Positions 1 through 10,145 of a stretch of 64,000 nt of DNA are shown one piece after another. The stretch comes from Lawsonibacter celer (GTDB taxonomy: Bacteria; Bacillota; Clostridia; Oscillospirales; Oscillospiraceae). Where the stretch lies: positions 620,001 through 684,000 of the forward strand of contig NZ_JACOEA010000001.1 in NCBI RefSeq assembly GCF_014281125.1. Direction: 5' to 3'. The notes below the pieces were generated by a model. The model saw only the letters and a list, made by a program, of their open reading frames with translations. It ran no database searches and had not been told where the DNA came from. Positions within the stretch are counted from its first letter, which is position 1. The number at the start of each line of letters is the position of its first letter. A program made the translations under genes and the position numbers.

Positions 1-251
1 TTTCCCACAAAAATCTGCTCCGGCCTGAGTCCGTGGACGGCTGCCAAGGCCTCCCGCAGGGAGGCGCACTCCGGGTCCGGATAGAGACGCAGCAGACCGC
101 CGGCAGCCTCGCGAATCGCCTCCAGGGCCTTGGGTGAGGGCGGATAGGGGTTCTCATTGGTGTTGAGCTTAATGACGGTGCGATCCCTGGGCTGCTCCCC
201 CGGAACATAGGGGGCCATGTGTTTGATGCGCTTGCTCCAGAATTCTTTCAT
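1..251 (-). CDS. hisC: Histidinol-phosphate aminotransferase, N-terminal part (cut by window edge)
   Basis: The first 83 residues are visible, running off the left edge. They carry the class I/II aminotransferase start typical of HisC, with the LNTNENPYPPSP segment followed by LYPDPE. HisC is a PLP enzyme that transfers an amino group from glutamate to imidazole-acetol phosphate in histidine synthesis; the PLP lysine lies outside the window. The ATG at 251 overlaps the stop of the upstream DUF951 gene by four bases (ATGA), so the two are translationally coupled. Related cobalamin-pathway (CobD) or aromatic aminotransferases start similarly, so HisC is likely but not certain. Confidence 0.8.
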   Translation of the reverse strand, partial: MKEFWSKRIKHMAPYVPGEQPRDRTVIKLNTNENPYPPSPKALEAIREAAGGLLRLYPDPECASLREALAAVHGLRPEQIFVG

Positions 252-445
252 GCCTGTTCTTCCTCTCCGGAACGGATCCACTTCTTGATGCTTTTCTCTG
301 CCTTGCTGCGGGGAATCATCAGCTCATGCCCACACCCCTCGCACCGAAGACGGAAATCCATACCTACGCGCAGCACAAGCCACCGGCGGCTGCCGCAGGG
401 ATGGGTTTTCTTGAGCTCCAGGGTATCGCCCACTCGCACATCCAT
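248..445 (-). CDS. DUF951 family small protein
   Basis: This 65-residue protein matches the DUF951 pattern: a start like VGDTLELKKTHPCGS, a CEGCGH cysteine pair, and a basic end (KAEKSIKKW). It is the usual length for the family. A GGAGG lies about eight bases before the ATG. The fold is probably a small zinc-ribbon or OB-like nucleic-acid-binding domain, inferred from the CxxC pair and basic tail. In other Firmicutes relatives sit near chromosome-partition and translation genes; here it overlaps hisC. No biochemical role can be read from the sequence. Confidence 0.9.
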   Translation of the reverse strand: MDVRVGDTLELKKTHPCGSRRWLVLRVGMDFRLRCEGCGHELMIPRSKAEKSIKKWIRSGEEEQA

Positions 446-591
446 GGCCAGTCCTCCTCCTAATTTCGCCTTTATTTTGATGCAATATCATTATAAGTTC
501 ACGGCCCCGCGCTGTCAATTCAGCGCCTTCAATTGCATATAGTGGGCTATCCAGAAAAATTTCGTGTCAAACCGGGAAAGGATTGGTCAAA

Positions 592-1527
592 TTGACAAGC
601 TACTTTCCGCCCGAAGGGCGTTTGCTGAATACTCCGGAAAACCGCGCCGCCTGCGCCTCTCCCGTAGCCCTGCGCCGCGCCATGGAGGAAAAGGCCATCC
701 TCGAGGGTGTGGTCCGTCTGTGCGACGCGGAGCATAACCTGATCGTTTCCCTGGGCGCCTTCACGGGACTGATTCCGCGTGCAGAAGCCGCGCTGGGCAT
801 TGCCGACGGCAGCACACGGGAAATCGCAATCCTCTCCCGGGTTGGAAAGCCGGTGTGCTTTCTGGTCGAGTCGGTGGCGGAAACAGACGGCGTAATCCGT
901 CCCGTGCTCTCCCGTCGTCTCGCCCAGGAGGCCGCGCTGAACGCCATATTCCGGAACTGGAGGCCCGGAACCGTCATCTCCGCCACCGTCACCCATTTGG
1001 AGCCCTTTGGCGCTTTCGTGGATGTGGGGTGCGGCATCTCCTCCATGATTGGCATTGAAAACATCTCAGTATCCCGGATTCCACATCCGGATCAGCGCTT
1101 TGCCGTCGGGCAGGAGATCTTCGCCGTCGTACAGGATCTTGTCCCCGACCAGCGCCGCGTCTATCTGACCCATAAGGAGCTGCTGGGGACGTGGTCGGAA
1201 AACGCCGCGGCCTTTCAGCCGGGCATGACGGTTCCGGGCATCATCCGGGGCCAAAAGGAATATGGCGTCTTTGTGGAGCTCACGCCCAATCTCTCCGGCC
1301 TTGCGGAACTGAGGGGCGGCTTTCAGGAGGGAGACCGTGTGTCCGTCTATCTCAAAGCGCTGCTGCCGGAACGAATGAAAATCAAATTGCTGATGATTGA
1401 CCGCCTGCCCCCGCTCCGCGCTCCTGAACCGCTGCGCTATTTCATTACCAGCGGAAAGCTGGAGCAGTGGCGTTACGCCCCTGCAGGCTGTAGAAAAGTC
1501 GGCGCGCAGACGGTATTTGCCGACTAA
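592..1527 (+). CDS. S1 RNA-binding domain protein (ribosomal protein S1-like)
   Basis: A 311-residue protein with two clear S1/OB-fold domains, at about residues 125-200 (ISATVTHLEPFGAFVDVG) and 210-275 (GIIRGQKEYGVFVEL). The first 120 residues resemble a degenerate further S1 module. Proteins of this size in Clostridia are annotated as S1-like RNA-binding proteins and probably bind mRNA or the ribosome. The TTG at 592 is preferred over the TTG at 583 because the ribosome binding site GGGAAAGGA (574-582) is nine bases away from the former and touches the latter. It appears to be a single-gene unit. Confidence 0.8.
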   Translation: MTSYFPPEGRLLNTPENRAACASPVALRRAMEEKAILEGVVRLCDAEHNLIVSLGAFTGLIPRAEAALGIADGSTREIAILSRVGKPVCFLVESVAETDGVIRPVLSRRLAQEAALNAIFRNWRPGTVISATVTHLEPFGAFVDVGCGISSMIGIENISVSRIPHPDQRFAVGQEIFAVVQDLVPDQRRVYLTHKELLGTWSENAAAFQPGMTVPGIIRGQKEYGVFVELTPNLSGLAELRGGFQEGDRVSVYLKALLPERMKIKLLMIDRLPPLRAPEPLRYFITSGKLEQWRYAPAGCRKVGAQTVFAD

Positions 1528-1558
1528 GTCCGCTGAAAAAAGCACTGCAAACCACAAT

Positions 1559-1618
1559 AACCCCAAAGCCGGCCCTGGGGCGCGGAGCTCTCCGCGCCCC
1601 AGGGCCGGCTTTGGGGTT
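1559..1618. repeat. Perfect 60-nt palindrome (28-bp arms, 4-nt loop)
   Basis: The left arm at 1559-1586 and right arm at 1591-1618 are exact reverse complements, separated by GCTC. The arms are about 70% GC. No T-run follows on either strand, so it is not a standard intrinsic terminator, although it sits 32 bp after the S1 gene stop and would strongly fold in RNA. A REP/MITE-like element or a T-less terminator are both possible. Confidence 0.85.
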
Positions 1619-1701
1619 TCTCCACTCCATGGCACTCCCCTTCTCCTGCGGCATCACCCATACTGTGCCGGAAGATTCCAAACAAAATTTTCGATTTCCT
1701 A

Positions 1702-1729
1702 TTGACAATTGCTCTTCACTGGGTATAAT
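1702..1729 (+). promoter_or_regulatory. Sigma-A promoter of the metal-efflux operon
   Basis: TTGACA at 1702-1707 and TATAAT at 1724-1729 are both consensus, with a 16-bp spacer. Transcription would start near 1736, directly at the ArsR operator. Confidence 0.8.
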
Positions 1730-1740
1730 AAAATTAACAA

Positions 1741-1756
1741 ATGAGTAATTGCTCAT
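1741..1756. promoter_or_regulatory. ArsR/SmtB-type operator
   Basis: ATGAG-TAATTG-CTCAT is a 5-6-5 inverted repeat matching the ATGA(A/G)..T..(T/C)TCAT half-site pattern known for ArsR/SmtB metal sensors. It overlaps the predicted transcription start and precedes the arsR-type gene, so binding would block its own promoter. Confidence 0.7.
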
Positions 1757-1785
1757 ATATAAATTTAACAGAGGGGGAAATTTTT

Positions 1786-2148
1786 ATGCCGGATCCGAAC
1801 GCCGTGGAGCGCTGCGACTACATCCATGCGCACGATGAGATTGTAAATCAGGTCAACGAAAATATGCCGGATGAAGAAATCCTTTATGACTTGGCAGAGC
1901 TGTTTAAAATCTTTGGCGACTCCACTCGCATCAAAATTCTGTATGTGCTCTTCGAGTCGGAAATGTGCGTATGTGATATCGCCCAGCTGTTGGGCATGAC
2001 ACAGTCCGCCATTTCGCACCAGCTCCGCGCGCTCAAGCAGAGTAAACTGGTCAAGTACCGCCGAGAGGGCAAAACCGTGTTCTATTCCCTGGCTGATGCC
2101 CATGTGCGTACGATTCTGGACCAGGGTATGGAACATGTGGCGGAATAA
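1786..2148 (+). CDS. ArsR/SmtB-family metal-sensing repressor
   Basis: The 120-residue winged-helix protein has the ArsR core: LAELFKIFGDSTRIKILYVL, then the metal box ESEMCVCDIAQLLG, then the recognition helix TQSAISHQLRALK. The CVCD motif in helix alpha3 is the thiolate site of CadC/ArsR-type sensors. The C-terminal helix ends with D and H residues (ADAHVRTILDQGMEH), which also fits an alpha5 zinc site as in ZiaR/SmtB. It most likely senses Zn, Cd or Pb and derepresses the downstream efflux genes. The start at 1786 has GAGGGGGA seven bases upstream; an ATG at 1741 lies inside the operator and is rejected. Confidence 0.92.
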   Translation: MPDPNAVERCDYIHAHDEIVNQVNENMPDEEILYDLAELFKIFGDSTRIKILYVLFESEMCVCDIAQLLGMTQSAISHQLRALKQSKLVKYRREGKTVFYSLADAHVRTILDQGMEHVAE

Positions 2149-2184
2149 GCCGCTTTTCTTTTATCAAAATAGTAAGGAGAGATT

Positions 2185-2406
2185 ATGGTGAAAAAACGTT
2201 TCAATCTGACGGATCTGGACTGTGCTAACTGCGCGGCCAAAATGGAGGCAGCGATCAAAAAGATCGACGGTGTGAACGACTGCACCGTCAGCTTTCTCAC
2301 TCAAAAGCTGACCCTAGACGCTGACGACGCCCGTTTTGACGCGATTTTGCAGCAGGTGGTAAAGGTCTGCAAAAAGGTGGAGCCCGACTGTATGATCCAG
2401 CTCTGA
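2185..2406 (+). CDS. Free-standing HMA (heavy-metal-associated) domain protein
   Basis: A 73-residue ferredoxin-like HMA domain with the metal-binding motif DCANCAAKM (Cys residues about 13 and 16). It lies 36 bp after the repressor and 39 bp before the P1B ATPase. In most ATPases of this class this domain is the N-terminal part of the pump; here the ATPase has none, so this protein probably acts as its separate metal-binding domain or as a metallochaperone. The preceding aspartate (DCxxC) is typical of the Zn/Cd/Pb class rather than copper chaperones (MxCxxC), which agrees with the ATPase motifs. Confidence 0.88.
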   Translation: MVKKRFNLTDLDCANCAAKMEAAIKKIDGVNDCTVSFLTQKLTLDADDARFDAILQQVVKVCKKVEPDCMIQL

Positions 2407-2445
2407 GCAAGCGATCTTATTGTCCGAACAGGAGGCATCTCTGTC

Positions 2446-4290
<1,845 letters not shown>

Positions 4291-4308
4291 AAGACCCCGT
4301 ACAGGAAT

Positions 4309-4354
4309 AACGCCTCCCCTCCCTGGGAATCCTTTCCGGGAGAGGAGGCGTTTT
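4309..4354 (+). terminator. Intrinsic terminator of the efflux operon; its 3' arm holds the next gene's Shine-Dalgarno
   Basis: Arms 4309-4323 and 4338-4352 pair over 15 bp with one mismatch and end in TTTT. The GGAGG at 4344-4348 inside the right arm is the only ribosome binding site for the lactate dehydrogenase that follows. Confidence 0.75.
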
Positions 4355-4360
4355 CTACGC

Positions 4361-5301
4361 TTGATATTCGAAAGGCGGCCATTATCGGCTGCGGATTTGT
4401 CGGCTCGACCACGGCGTTCAGCCTGATGCAGACCGGCTTGTTCTCCCAATTGGTCCTCATCGACGCCAATCCTGCCCGTGCCCATGGAGAGGCCATGGAT
4501 CTCAGCCACGGGCTTCCCTTTGCCCATCCCATGAAAATTTATGCGGGGAGCTATGACGACATCCACGACTGCGCCCTTATTATCATCACGGCCGGGGCGG
4601 CGCAGCGACCCGGCGAGACCCGGCTGGAGCTTGTCCACCGAAACGCGGCCATTTTCCGCTCCATCATCCCGGAGATCGTCCGGCACAACCGGGAAGCGGT
4701 GCTTCTCATTGTGTCCAATCCGGTCGACGTGCTCACCTATGCCGCGCTGAAGCTCTCCGGCTTCCCCCCCAATCGGGTATTGGGGTCTGGCACGGTCCTG
4801 GACACGGCCCGGCTCAAATATCTGCTCAGCGAGCATCTCCAGGTGGACAGCCGCAGCGTCCACGCCTTTATTATCGGGGAGCACGGGGACAGCGAGCTTG
4901 CGGTGTGGAGCGGCGCCAATGTCTCCGGCGTGGCCCTGGATCACTTCTGTGAGCTGCGGGGCCATTTTGACCATCCCGCAGCCACGGAGCGGATCTATCG
5001 CGAGGTACGGGATAGCGCCTATGACATCATCGCCCGCAAGGGCGCCACCTATTACGGGGTCGCCATGGCGGTGACACGCATCGCCCTGTCCATCGTCCGG
5101 GATGAGCACTCCGTGCTGCCTGTGTCCTGCCTAGTCCAGGAGCGGTATGGGATTCCGGACCTCTGCCTGAGCCTTCCCGCCGTAGTGGGCCGGTCTGGCG
5201 TGGAAACTGTGCTGGACCTGTCGCTCAGCCCTCCGGAGCAGTCCAATCTGCTGCAGGCGGCCCAGACGCTGCGCGGCATCATCGACACGCTGGAATTATA
5301 A
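4361..5301 (+). CDS. ldh: L-lactate dehydrogenase with a damaged start region
   Basis: NAD-dependent reduction of pyruvate to L-lactate. Motifs present are the Rossmann loop [10 protein letters not shown], specificity loop [11 protein letters not shown] (Gln, not the Arg of malate dehydrogenases), the DTARL substrate arginine and catalytic histidine in GEHGDSE. The first ATG (4426) falls after the NAD loop, so the true start must be upstream. The intact frame reads [12 protein letters not shown] from 4363, but the codon before it is CTT and no ATG/GTG/TTG occurs back to the stop at 4288. The TTG at 4361 fits if one G was lost after it (TTGGAT to TTGAT). Corrected length is 313 residues, normal for LDH. 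Either a real lesion, a non-canonical start or a sequence error. Confidence 0.85.
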
Positions 5302-6072
5302 AGACGAGTTAGTCTGATCGGCCAGGATCAGGCGCTTCAGGGCCTCCACCCCCACTTCTACAGCGGCCGCTTCGTCGTGGCTCTCCATCTGGTCCAGTCC
5401 TGCGGCCTCCCGCTCCTGATTCCAGATCACATGGAAGCAGGAGCCGCAGCGCACGCCCAGGGCGGCGGCGCAGGTAAACAGTGCGGCCGACTCCATCTCG
5501 GAGGCCAAAACGCCCAGGCGCTTCCATGCCTCCCATTTGCAGAGCAGCTCCTGTGCCACCGGCATGCGTTCCGGGCTGTGCTGGCCGTAAAAGGAGTCCT
5601 TGCACTGGACCACTCCGGCATGCCAGGGCTTGCCCAGGGCTTTCGCCGCCTCCACCAGCGCGCACTGCACCCCGAAGTCGGCCACGGCGGGGAATTCGAT
5701 GGGCGCGTATTCACGACTGGTCCCTTCATACCGGACCGCGCCGGTCGCCACCACCACGTCACCTGCACGCACCTTCAGCGCAATTCCTCCGCAGGTGCCC
5801 ACCCGCACAAAGGTGTCCGCGCCCAGACTGTGCAGCTCCTCCATGGCAATGACCGCAGAGGGACCGCCGATCCCGGTGGAGCAGACGCTTACCTTTTCTC
5901 CCAACAGAGTGCCCGTGTACGTGGTGAACTCCCGATTGCTGCCCACCTTTGCAGGGCGGTCAAAACAGGCTGCAATCCGTTCACACCGGCCCGGGTCTCC
6001 GGGTAAAATACAGTAACGGCCTACATCTCCAGGGCCGCATTGAATATGGTATTGGATTTCCCGCTTCTGCAT
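5296..6072 (-). CDS. udp: Uridine phosphorylase (nucleoside phosphorylase family)
   Basis: A 258-residue PNP/UDP-family enzyme that cleaves nucleosides with phosphate. Seen are ILPGDPGR near residue 25 (phosphate binding), [22 protein letters not shown] and EMESAALF (ribose-binding Met-Glu). Length and the spacing of these motifs match uridine phosphorylase, giving uracil and ribose-1-phosphate for salvage. Its stop codon overlaps the convergent lactate dehydrogenase end by six bases, leaving no room for a terminator between them. Purine-specific DeoD is a less likely alternative. Confidence 0.88.
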   Translation of the reverse strand: MQKREIQYHIQCGPGDVGRYCILPGDPGRCERIAACFDRPAKVGSNREFTTYTGTLLGEKVSVCSTGIGGPSAVIAMEELHSLGADTFVRVGTCGGIALKVRAGDVVVATGAVRYEGTSREYAPIEFPAVADFGVQCALVEAAKALGKPWHAGVVQCKDSFYGQHSPERMPVAQELLCKWEAWKRLGVLASEMESAALFTCAAALGVRCGSCFHVIWNQEREAAGLDQMESHDEAAAVEVGVEALKRLILADQTNSSL

Positions 6073-6243
6073 CCGTCTTCACCTCATTTTTTGTAGTTTT
6101 CCGCTTGTGATTATACGCCTCTTTTTCTCCGTTTACAAGATGCACAAATTCCTTTCCTGTTTTGTAACCTTTTGTTGTTGCTTTTTTCTCTCTAAGTTTT
6201 TACAATAATAAATTGTGAGAAAACGTCCTGGGGGGTGAGTATT

Positions 6244-6948
6244 ATGAAGCGTCCTGTTCTGCTGATTCTGTTGGCCTTGGTAGTGGGTTTTGCGCTCGGC
6301 CTGTTCTGCACCTATGGCATTGTAACCCCTAGGCAGAACTCCGCGCTGGCCGCCAACAGCACTCAGGCTGTGCCGGAACAGATGGACCTTTCCCCTATTT
6401 CGACCACAACTGCGACTGCTGCAATGACCGCGCTGGATGAGACCGATGACGCACTTCTGCTGGAATCTGCCGAGCAGGTATTGTACGCCATGCGGGACGG
6501 TGACTACAGGGCCCTCTCCGCACTGGTCCATCCCACACAGGGCGTTCTGTTTACCCCTTATTCCACGGTGGATCCGGACTGCAACCGACTGCTTACGGCC
6601 CAGCAGGTCGCCCAGGTGGCCCAAGATCAGGAGATCTATACCTGGGGTGTGCAGGATGGGAAGGGTGATCCCATTCAAATGACCAGCGAAGCGTATTTCG
6701 CCCGGTATGTATTCAATGCAGATTATACCCAGGCGCCACAGGTGAGCCTGGACCAGGTTCTGGTTACAGGCAACGCCTTGGAGAACGTGGCGGACGCCTA
6801 TCCGGACGCCCGTTTTGTGGAATATCATTTCCCCGGCTTGGAACAAAAAAACCATGGTTATGATTGGTGCTCCCTTAAATTAGTGTTTGAGCCCTATCTG
6901 GAGAGCTGGTATCTGGTCGGTGTGATTCACAGCGAGTGGACCATCTGA
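6244..6948 (+). CDS. Membrane-anchored extracellular protein of unknown function
   Basis: A 234-residue protein with an N-terminal hydrophobic segment (residues 5-25, LLILLALVVGFALGLFCTYG) acting as a signal anchor, then a Ser/Thr/Ala-rich linker and a soluble domain of about 170 residues. The domain holds AEQVLYAMRDGDYRALSALVHPTQGV and ends with a WYLVGVIHSEW strand. The helix-plus-curved-sheet pattern resembles SnoaL/NTF2-like folds, an inference from pattern only. The ATG at 6244 is preferred over a GTG at 6235 because the latter lies inside the ribosome binding site GGGGGGTGAG. No operon partner is evident. Confidence 0.7.
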   Translation: MKRPVLLILLALVVGFALGLFCTYGIVTPRQNSALAANSTQAVPEQMDLSPISTTTATAAMTALDETDDALLLESAEQVLYAMRDGDYRALSALVHPTQGVLFTPYSTVDPDCNRLLTAQQVAQVAQDQEIYTWGVQDGKGDPIQMTSEAYFARYVFNADYTQAPQVSLDQVLVTGNALENVADAYPDARFVEYHFPGLEQKNHGYDWCSLKLVFEPYLESWYLVGVIHSEWTI

Positions 6949-6974
6949 CCGTCCTTTTCCGGCAACGATTTTTT

Positions 6975-7003
6975 GCCCGCGCCCCGCACCCCGGGGCGCG
7001 GGC
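6975..7003 (+). terminator. GC-rich terminator hairpin
   Basis: Perfect 11-bp arms at 6975-6985 and 6993-7003, loop GCACCCC, followed by a short CTTT tail. Ends the preceding gene; the T tail is weak. Confidence 0.6.
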
Positions 7004-7066
7004 CTTTCACATGGCACTTCCATTTCCGTTGAGCAGAACGGTTCAAATGATACTTCACTTCTTGTC

Positions 7067-7095
7067 TTGCATTTCAGAAGAGATTGTATTAAGAT
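7067..7095 (+). promoter_or_regulatory. Promoter of the trkA-trkH operon
   Basis: TTGCAT at 7067-7072, 17-bp spacer, TAAGAT at 7090-7095. It lies about 55 bp upstream of the trkA start. Confidence 0.6.
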
Positions 7096-7148
7096 ATGGG
7101 CTATTGAGTGTGTGGGCGGCGGACGCCGCCATGAAAGGATGAAGGGAT

Positions 7149-8525
7149 TTGAAAATCATCATCGTGGGCGATGGCAAAGTCGGGTTTACACTGGCCGAGC
7201 ATCTCTCCCAGGAGGAGCACGATATAACGGTGATTGACACCAATGACGACGCGCTCAAGCGTGCCTCTGAAGCGCTGGATGTGATGTGTGTCAAGGGAAA
7301 CGGCGCTTCTATCTCCGCACTTCGGGAATCCGGGGTGGACACGGCCGACGTGGTCATCGCAGCCACCCATTCTGATGAGGTCAATATGATCTGCTGTCTC
7401 ACCGCCAAACGGCTGGGAGCCGGCTTCACCATTGCCAGAGTACGCAATGTGGAATATGCCATGGAGCTGTCCATGATTAAAAAGGGCCTTGGGCTGGATC
7501 TGATCATTAACCCGGAAAACGCCACTGCAGTGGAGATTGCCCGGCTTCTTCGCTTCCCCTCGGCCGCCAATATCGATACCTTTTACCGCGGCCGTGTGGA
7601 GCTGATCGGTTTCCGAATCCAAGAGGATGACTTTTTGGTAGGACAGCCTCTGTCCGATCAGAGCCGCCTGCGGGAGCTGCCTATGCTCATCTGCGCAGCG
7701 GAGCAGGACGGCAGGGTGATTATCCCGGATGGCTCTTTTGTCCCCAAGGCGGGGGATCGGCTGTACCTGATTGGACAACCCTCCGGGCTGACTGACTTTT
7801 TCCATCTTCTGGGGCGGTATGTGCCGAAGATCAAAAACGCCTTTATCATCGGCGGCGGGCGCATTTCCCACTACCTGACCACCATGCTGGAACATACGGG
7901 AATGAAGGTCAAGATTGTGGAGCGTAATATGGAGCGCTGCCGCCATCTCAGCGAAGTGCTTCCCCGCACCACGGTCATCTGTGGAGACGGCACGGACCAG
8001 GAGCTGCTGGAATCCGAAAACGTGTCTCATACGGACGCATTTATCGCCCTGACGGATCGGGACGAAGATAATCTGATTATCTCGCTCTACGCCCTGCAGC
8101 ACGGTATCAAGAAAGTGATTGCTAAGTCCAACCGGCAGAATTATGCCAGCATTGCCCATTCGGTTGGCTTAGACAGCGTGATTTCCCCCAAGCTGATCAC
8201 TGCCAACCAAATTCTTCAGGTGGTGCGCGCGCGTAAAAATTCAAAGGGAAGCGTGATGAACGCCCTGTATCGGATCGCAGACGGCCATGCCGAGGCGATG
8301 GAGTTTGCTGTAAATGAGACGACGCGCCATCTGGGCGTTCCGCTCAAGAACCTTCGGCTGAAGAAGGGCATCCTGATCGCTGTGCTGATCCATCAGAACC
8401 GCATCATTATTCCGGAGGGCTCCTCCTCCATCAGCCAAGGGGATACGGTAATCATCATTTCCCGGGACCGGGCGATCCTGGATATCAACGATATCTATGA
8501 CGAGTTGGGTCTGGGGGCTGTATAA
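7149..8525 (+). CDS. trkA: Trk potassium uptake regulatory subunit TrkA
   Basis: A 458-residue cytoplasmic ring-forming subunit that gates the TrkH channel in response to nucleotides. It has the classic duplicated layout: RCK_N Rossmann domain (IIIVGDGKVGFTLAEHL), RCK_C (about 140-215), second RCK_N (NAFIIGGGRISHYL, about 230) and second RCK_C (about 370-455). Both glycine-rich loops and the acidic ends of the second strands (VIDTND, IVERN) are intact. The start is TTG with AAGGATGAAGGG just upstream. Its stop overlaps the trkH start (TAATG), so the two subunits are translationally coupled. Confidence 0.95.
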   Translation: MKIIIVGDGKVGFTLAEHLSQEEHDITVIDTNDDALKRASEALDVMCVKGNGASISALRESGVDTADVVIAATHSDEVNMICCLTAKRLGAGFTIARVRNVEYAMELSMIKKGLGLDLIINPENATAVEIARLLRFPSAANIDTFYRGRVELIGFRIQEDDFLVGQPLSDQSRLRELPMLICAAEQDGRVIIPDGSFVPKAGDRLYLIGQPSGLTDFFHLLGRYVPKIKNAFIIGGGRISHYLTTMLEHTGMKVKIVERNMERCRHLSEVLPRTTVICGDGTDQELLESENVSHTDAFIALTDRDEDNLIISLYALQHGIKKVIAKSNRQNYASIAHSVGLDSVISPKLITANQILQVVRARKNSKGSVMNALYRIADGHAEAMEFAVNETTRHLGVPLKNLRLKKGILIAVLIHQNRIIIPEGSSSISQGDTVIIISRDRAILDINDIYDELGLGAV

Positions 8526-9982
8526 TGAATTTCAGATTGGTATTCAAGCTCACCGGCAAGACGCTTATGGTTGCCGCGTGCACCATGCTCTTTCCCCTGT
8601 TAGTCACGGTCTATTACCGTGAGGATCCCCGCCCGTTTCTCTTTACCATTCCGGTCATTCTTCTGGTGGGGCTGCTCCTCTCCCGGCTGAAGAGCTCGGA
8701 CCATTTCTTTCCCCGTGAGGGCTTTTTCACAGTCGCCTTGATTTGGCTGCTGATGGGCGCGCTGGGCGCGCTTCCCTTCTTTCTGTTCGGGCGGCTCTAT
8801 CCGCAGCTTGGACTTTTTCACAGCTATGTAGACTGTTTTTTTGAGGCCGTCTCTGGTTTTACCACCACCGGCGCCACAATTCTCACCGCCATCGAACCCC
8901 TTCCCAAGGGGCTGCTTTTTTGGCGCTCCTTTACCCACTGGCTGGGCGGCATGGGCGTGCTGATCCTGACCATTGCCCTCCTGCCCGGTTTGGGTGCCCG
9001 GACGCTACATCTGATGAAAGCGGAGAGCCCTGGCCCCATCGTATCCAAATTGGTCCCCAAAACAAGCCAGTCCTCCAAAATTCTGTATGGCATTTACTGT
9101 GTGCTGACCCTGCTCCAGGTATTTTGTCTAAGGCTGGCCGGTATGCCGTGGTATGACAGCTTTGTGCACGCCTTTGCCACCGCCGGAACCGGCGGTTTCT
9201 CCACCCGGGATCTCTCGGTGGCCGCCTACGCCAGTCCCTCCATCGAAATCATTATCACCATCTTCATGCTCCTCTTCTCCATCAATTTCGCTCTATATTT
9301 CTTGGTTCTCTGCGGCAAGGTTCGGCAGGCCCTTCAGAGTGATGAGCTGCGCTTCTTCCTGGCTGTCGTAGGCGGCAGCATTGTACTGAGTGCACTCAAT
9401 ATCAGCCACCTCTATTCCACTGCAGGGGAAAGCATCCGTCATGCCGCTTTCCAGGTAGCCTCCATTATTTCCACAACCGGTTTTGCCAGCACGGATTTCA
9501 ACCTGTGGCCGGAGTTTTCCCGGATGCTGCTGATTATTCTGATGTTTATCGGAGCCTGCGCAGGTTCTACGGGCGGCGGTCTGAAGTGTTCCCGCGTCCT
9601 GCTGATGCTCAAATGTATCCATCGCGAGACTAGACGAGTGGTTCATCCCCGTTCGGTCAATGTAGTTAAGCTGGATGGAAAAGTGGTGGAGGAAGAAGCG
9701 CTGCACTCGGTCCTGGTCTTTTCCGTTGCTTACGCTACGATTATTTTGGGCGCCTCTCTGCTGGTGGCCCTGGATGATTTTTCCTTTGGGACTACCTTTA
9801 CCGCCGTCGTCTCATGCATTGGCAATATTGGTCCCGGCCTGGAATTAGTAGGCCCCATGGGCAACTTTTCCATTTTCTCTCCCTTTGCTAAAATTGTGCT
9901 CTCCCTGTGTATGATTGTCGGCCGTTTGGAAGTGCTTCCCATCCTAGTCCTGTTTAGCAAAAACGCCTGGAAACAAAATTAA
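8525..9982 (+). CDS. trkH: Trk potassium transporter membrane subunit TrkH
   Basis: A 485-residue integral membrane K+ channel-like subunit. The four selectivity-filter loops of the SKT superfamily are visible: GFTTTGAT, ATAGTGGFST, STTGFAST and CIGNIGPG, as are the GACAGSTGGG segment and ten or more hydrophobic helices. Together with TrkA it takes up potassium driven by membrane potential, probably coupled to H+ or Na+. It begins on the last base of the trkA stop. A strong terminator follows at 10002-10038. Confidence 0.95.
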   Translation: MNFRLVFKLTGKTLMVAACTMLFPLLVTVYYREDPRPFLFTIPVILLVGLLLSRLKSSDHFFPREGFFTVALIWLLMGALGALPFFLFGRLYPQLGLFHSYVDCFFEAVSGFTTTGATILTAIEPLPKGLLFWRSFTHWLGGMGVLILTIALLPGLGARTLHLMKAESPGPIVSKLVPKTSQSSKILYGIYCVLTLLQVFCLRLAGMPWYDSFVHAFATAGTGGFSTRDLSVAAYASPSIEIIITIFMLLFSINFALYFLVLCGKVRQALQSDELRFFLAVVGGSIVLSALNISHLYSTAGESIRHAAFQVASIISTTGFASTDFNLWPEFSRMLLIILMFIGACAGSTGGGLKCSRVLLMLKCIHRETRRVVHPRSVNVVKLDGKVVEEEALHSVLVFSVAYATIILGASLLVALDDFSFGTTFTAVVSCIGNIGPGLELVGPMGNFSIFSPFAKIVLSLCMIVGRLEVLPILVLFSKNAWKQN

Positions 9983-10001
9983 ATCCGCCCCCCCTTTGGC
10001 A

Positions 10002-10038
10002 AAAGCGTCAAATCTTCTGATTTGGCGCTTTCTTTTTT
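10002..10038 (+). terminator. Intrinsic terminator after trkH
   Basis: Thirteen-bp arms (10002-10014, 10019-10031, one G-U pair), TTCT loop, then CTTTTTT. Textbook form. Confidence 0.9.
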
Positions 10039-10048
10039 GAAGTTCATC

Positions 10049-10078
10049 TTGCAAAAGCAACACCCCTTGCGGTAAAAT
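10049..10078 (+). promoter_or_regulatory. Likely promoter of the pyrophosphatase gene
   Basis: TTGCAA at 10049-10054, 18-bp spacer, TAAAAT at 10073-10078. A start near 10085 leaves the ATG at 10089 almost leaderless, which supports the TTG at 10146 as the true start. Confidence 0.5.
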
Positions 10079-10145
10079 TAGGTGTGTTATGAAAGCAGGA
10101 AGTATTTACTTAGCTTCTTTCTGCAACAACAAAGGAGTGGGAAAA

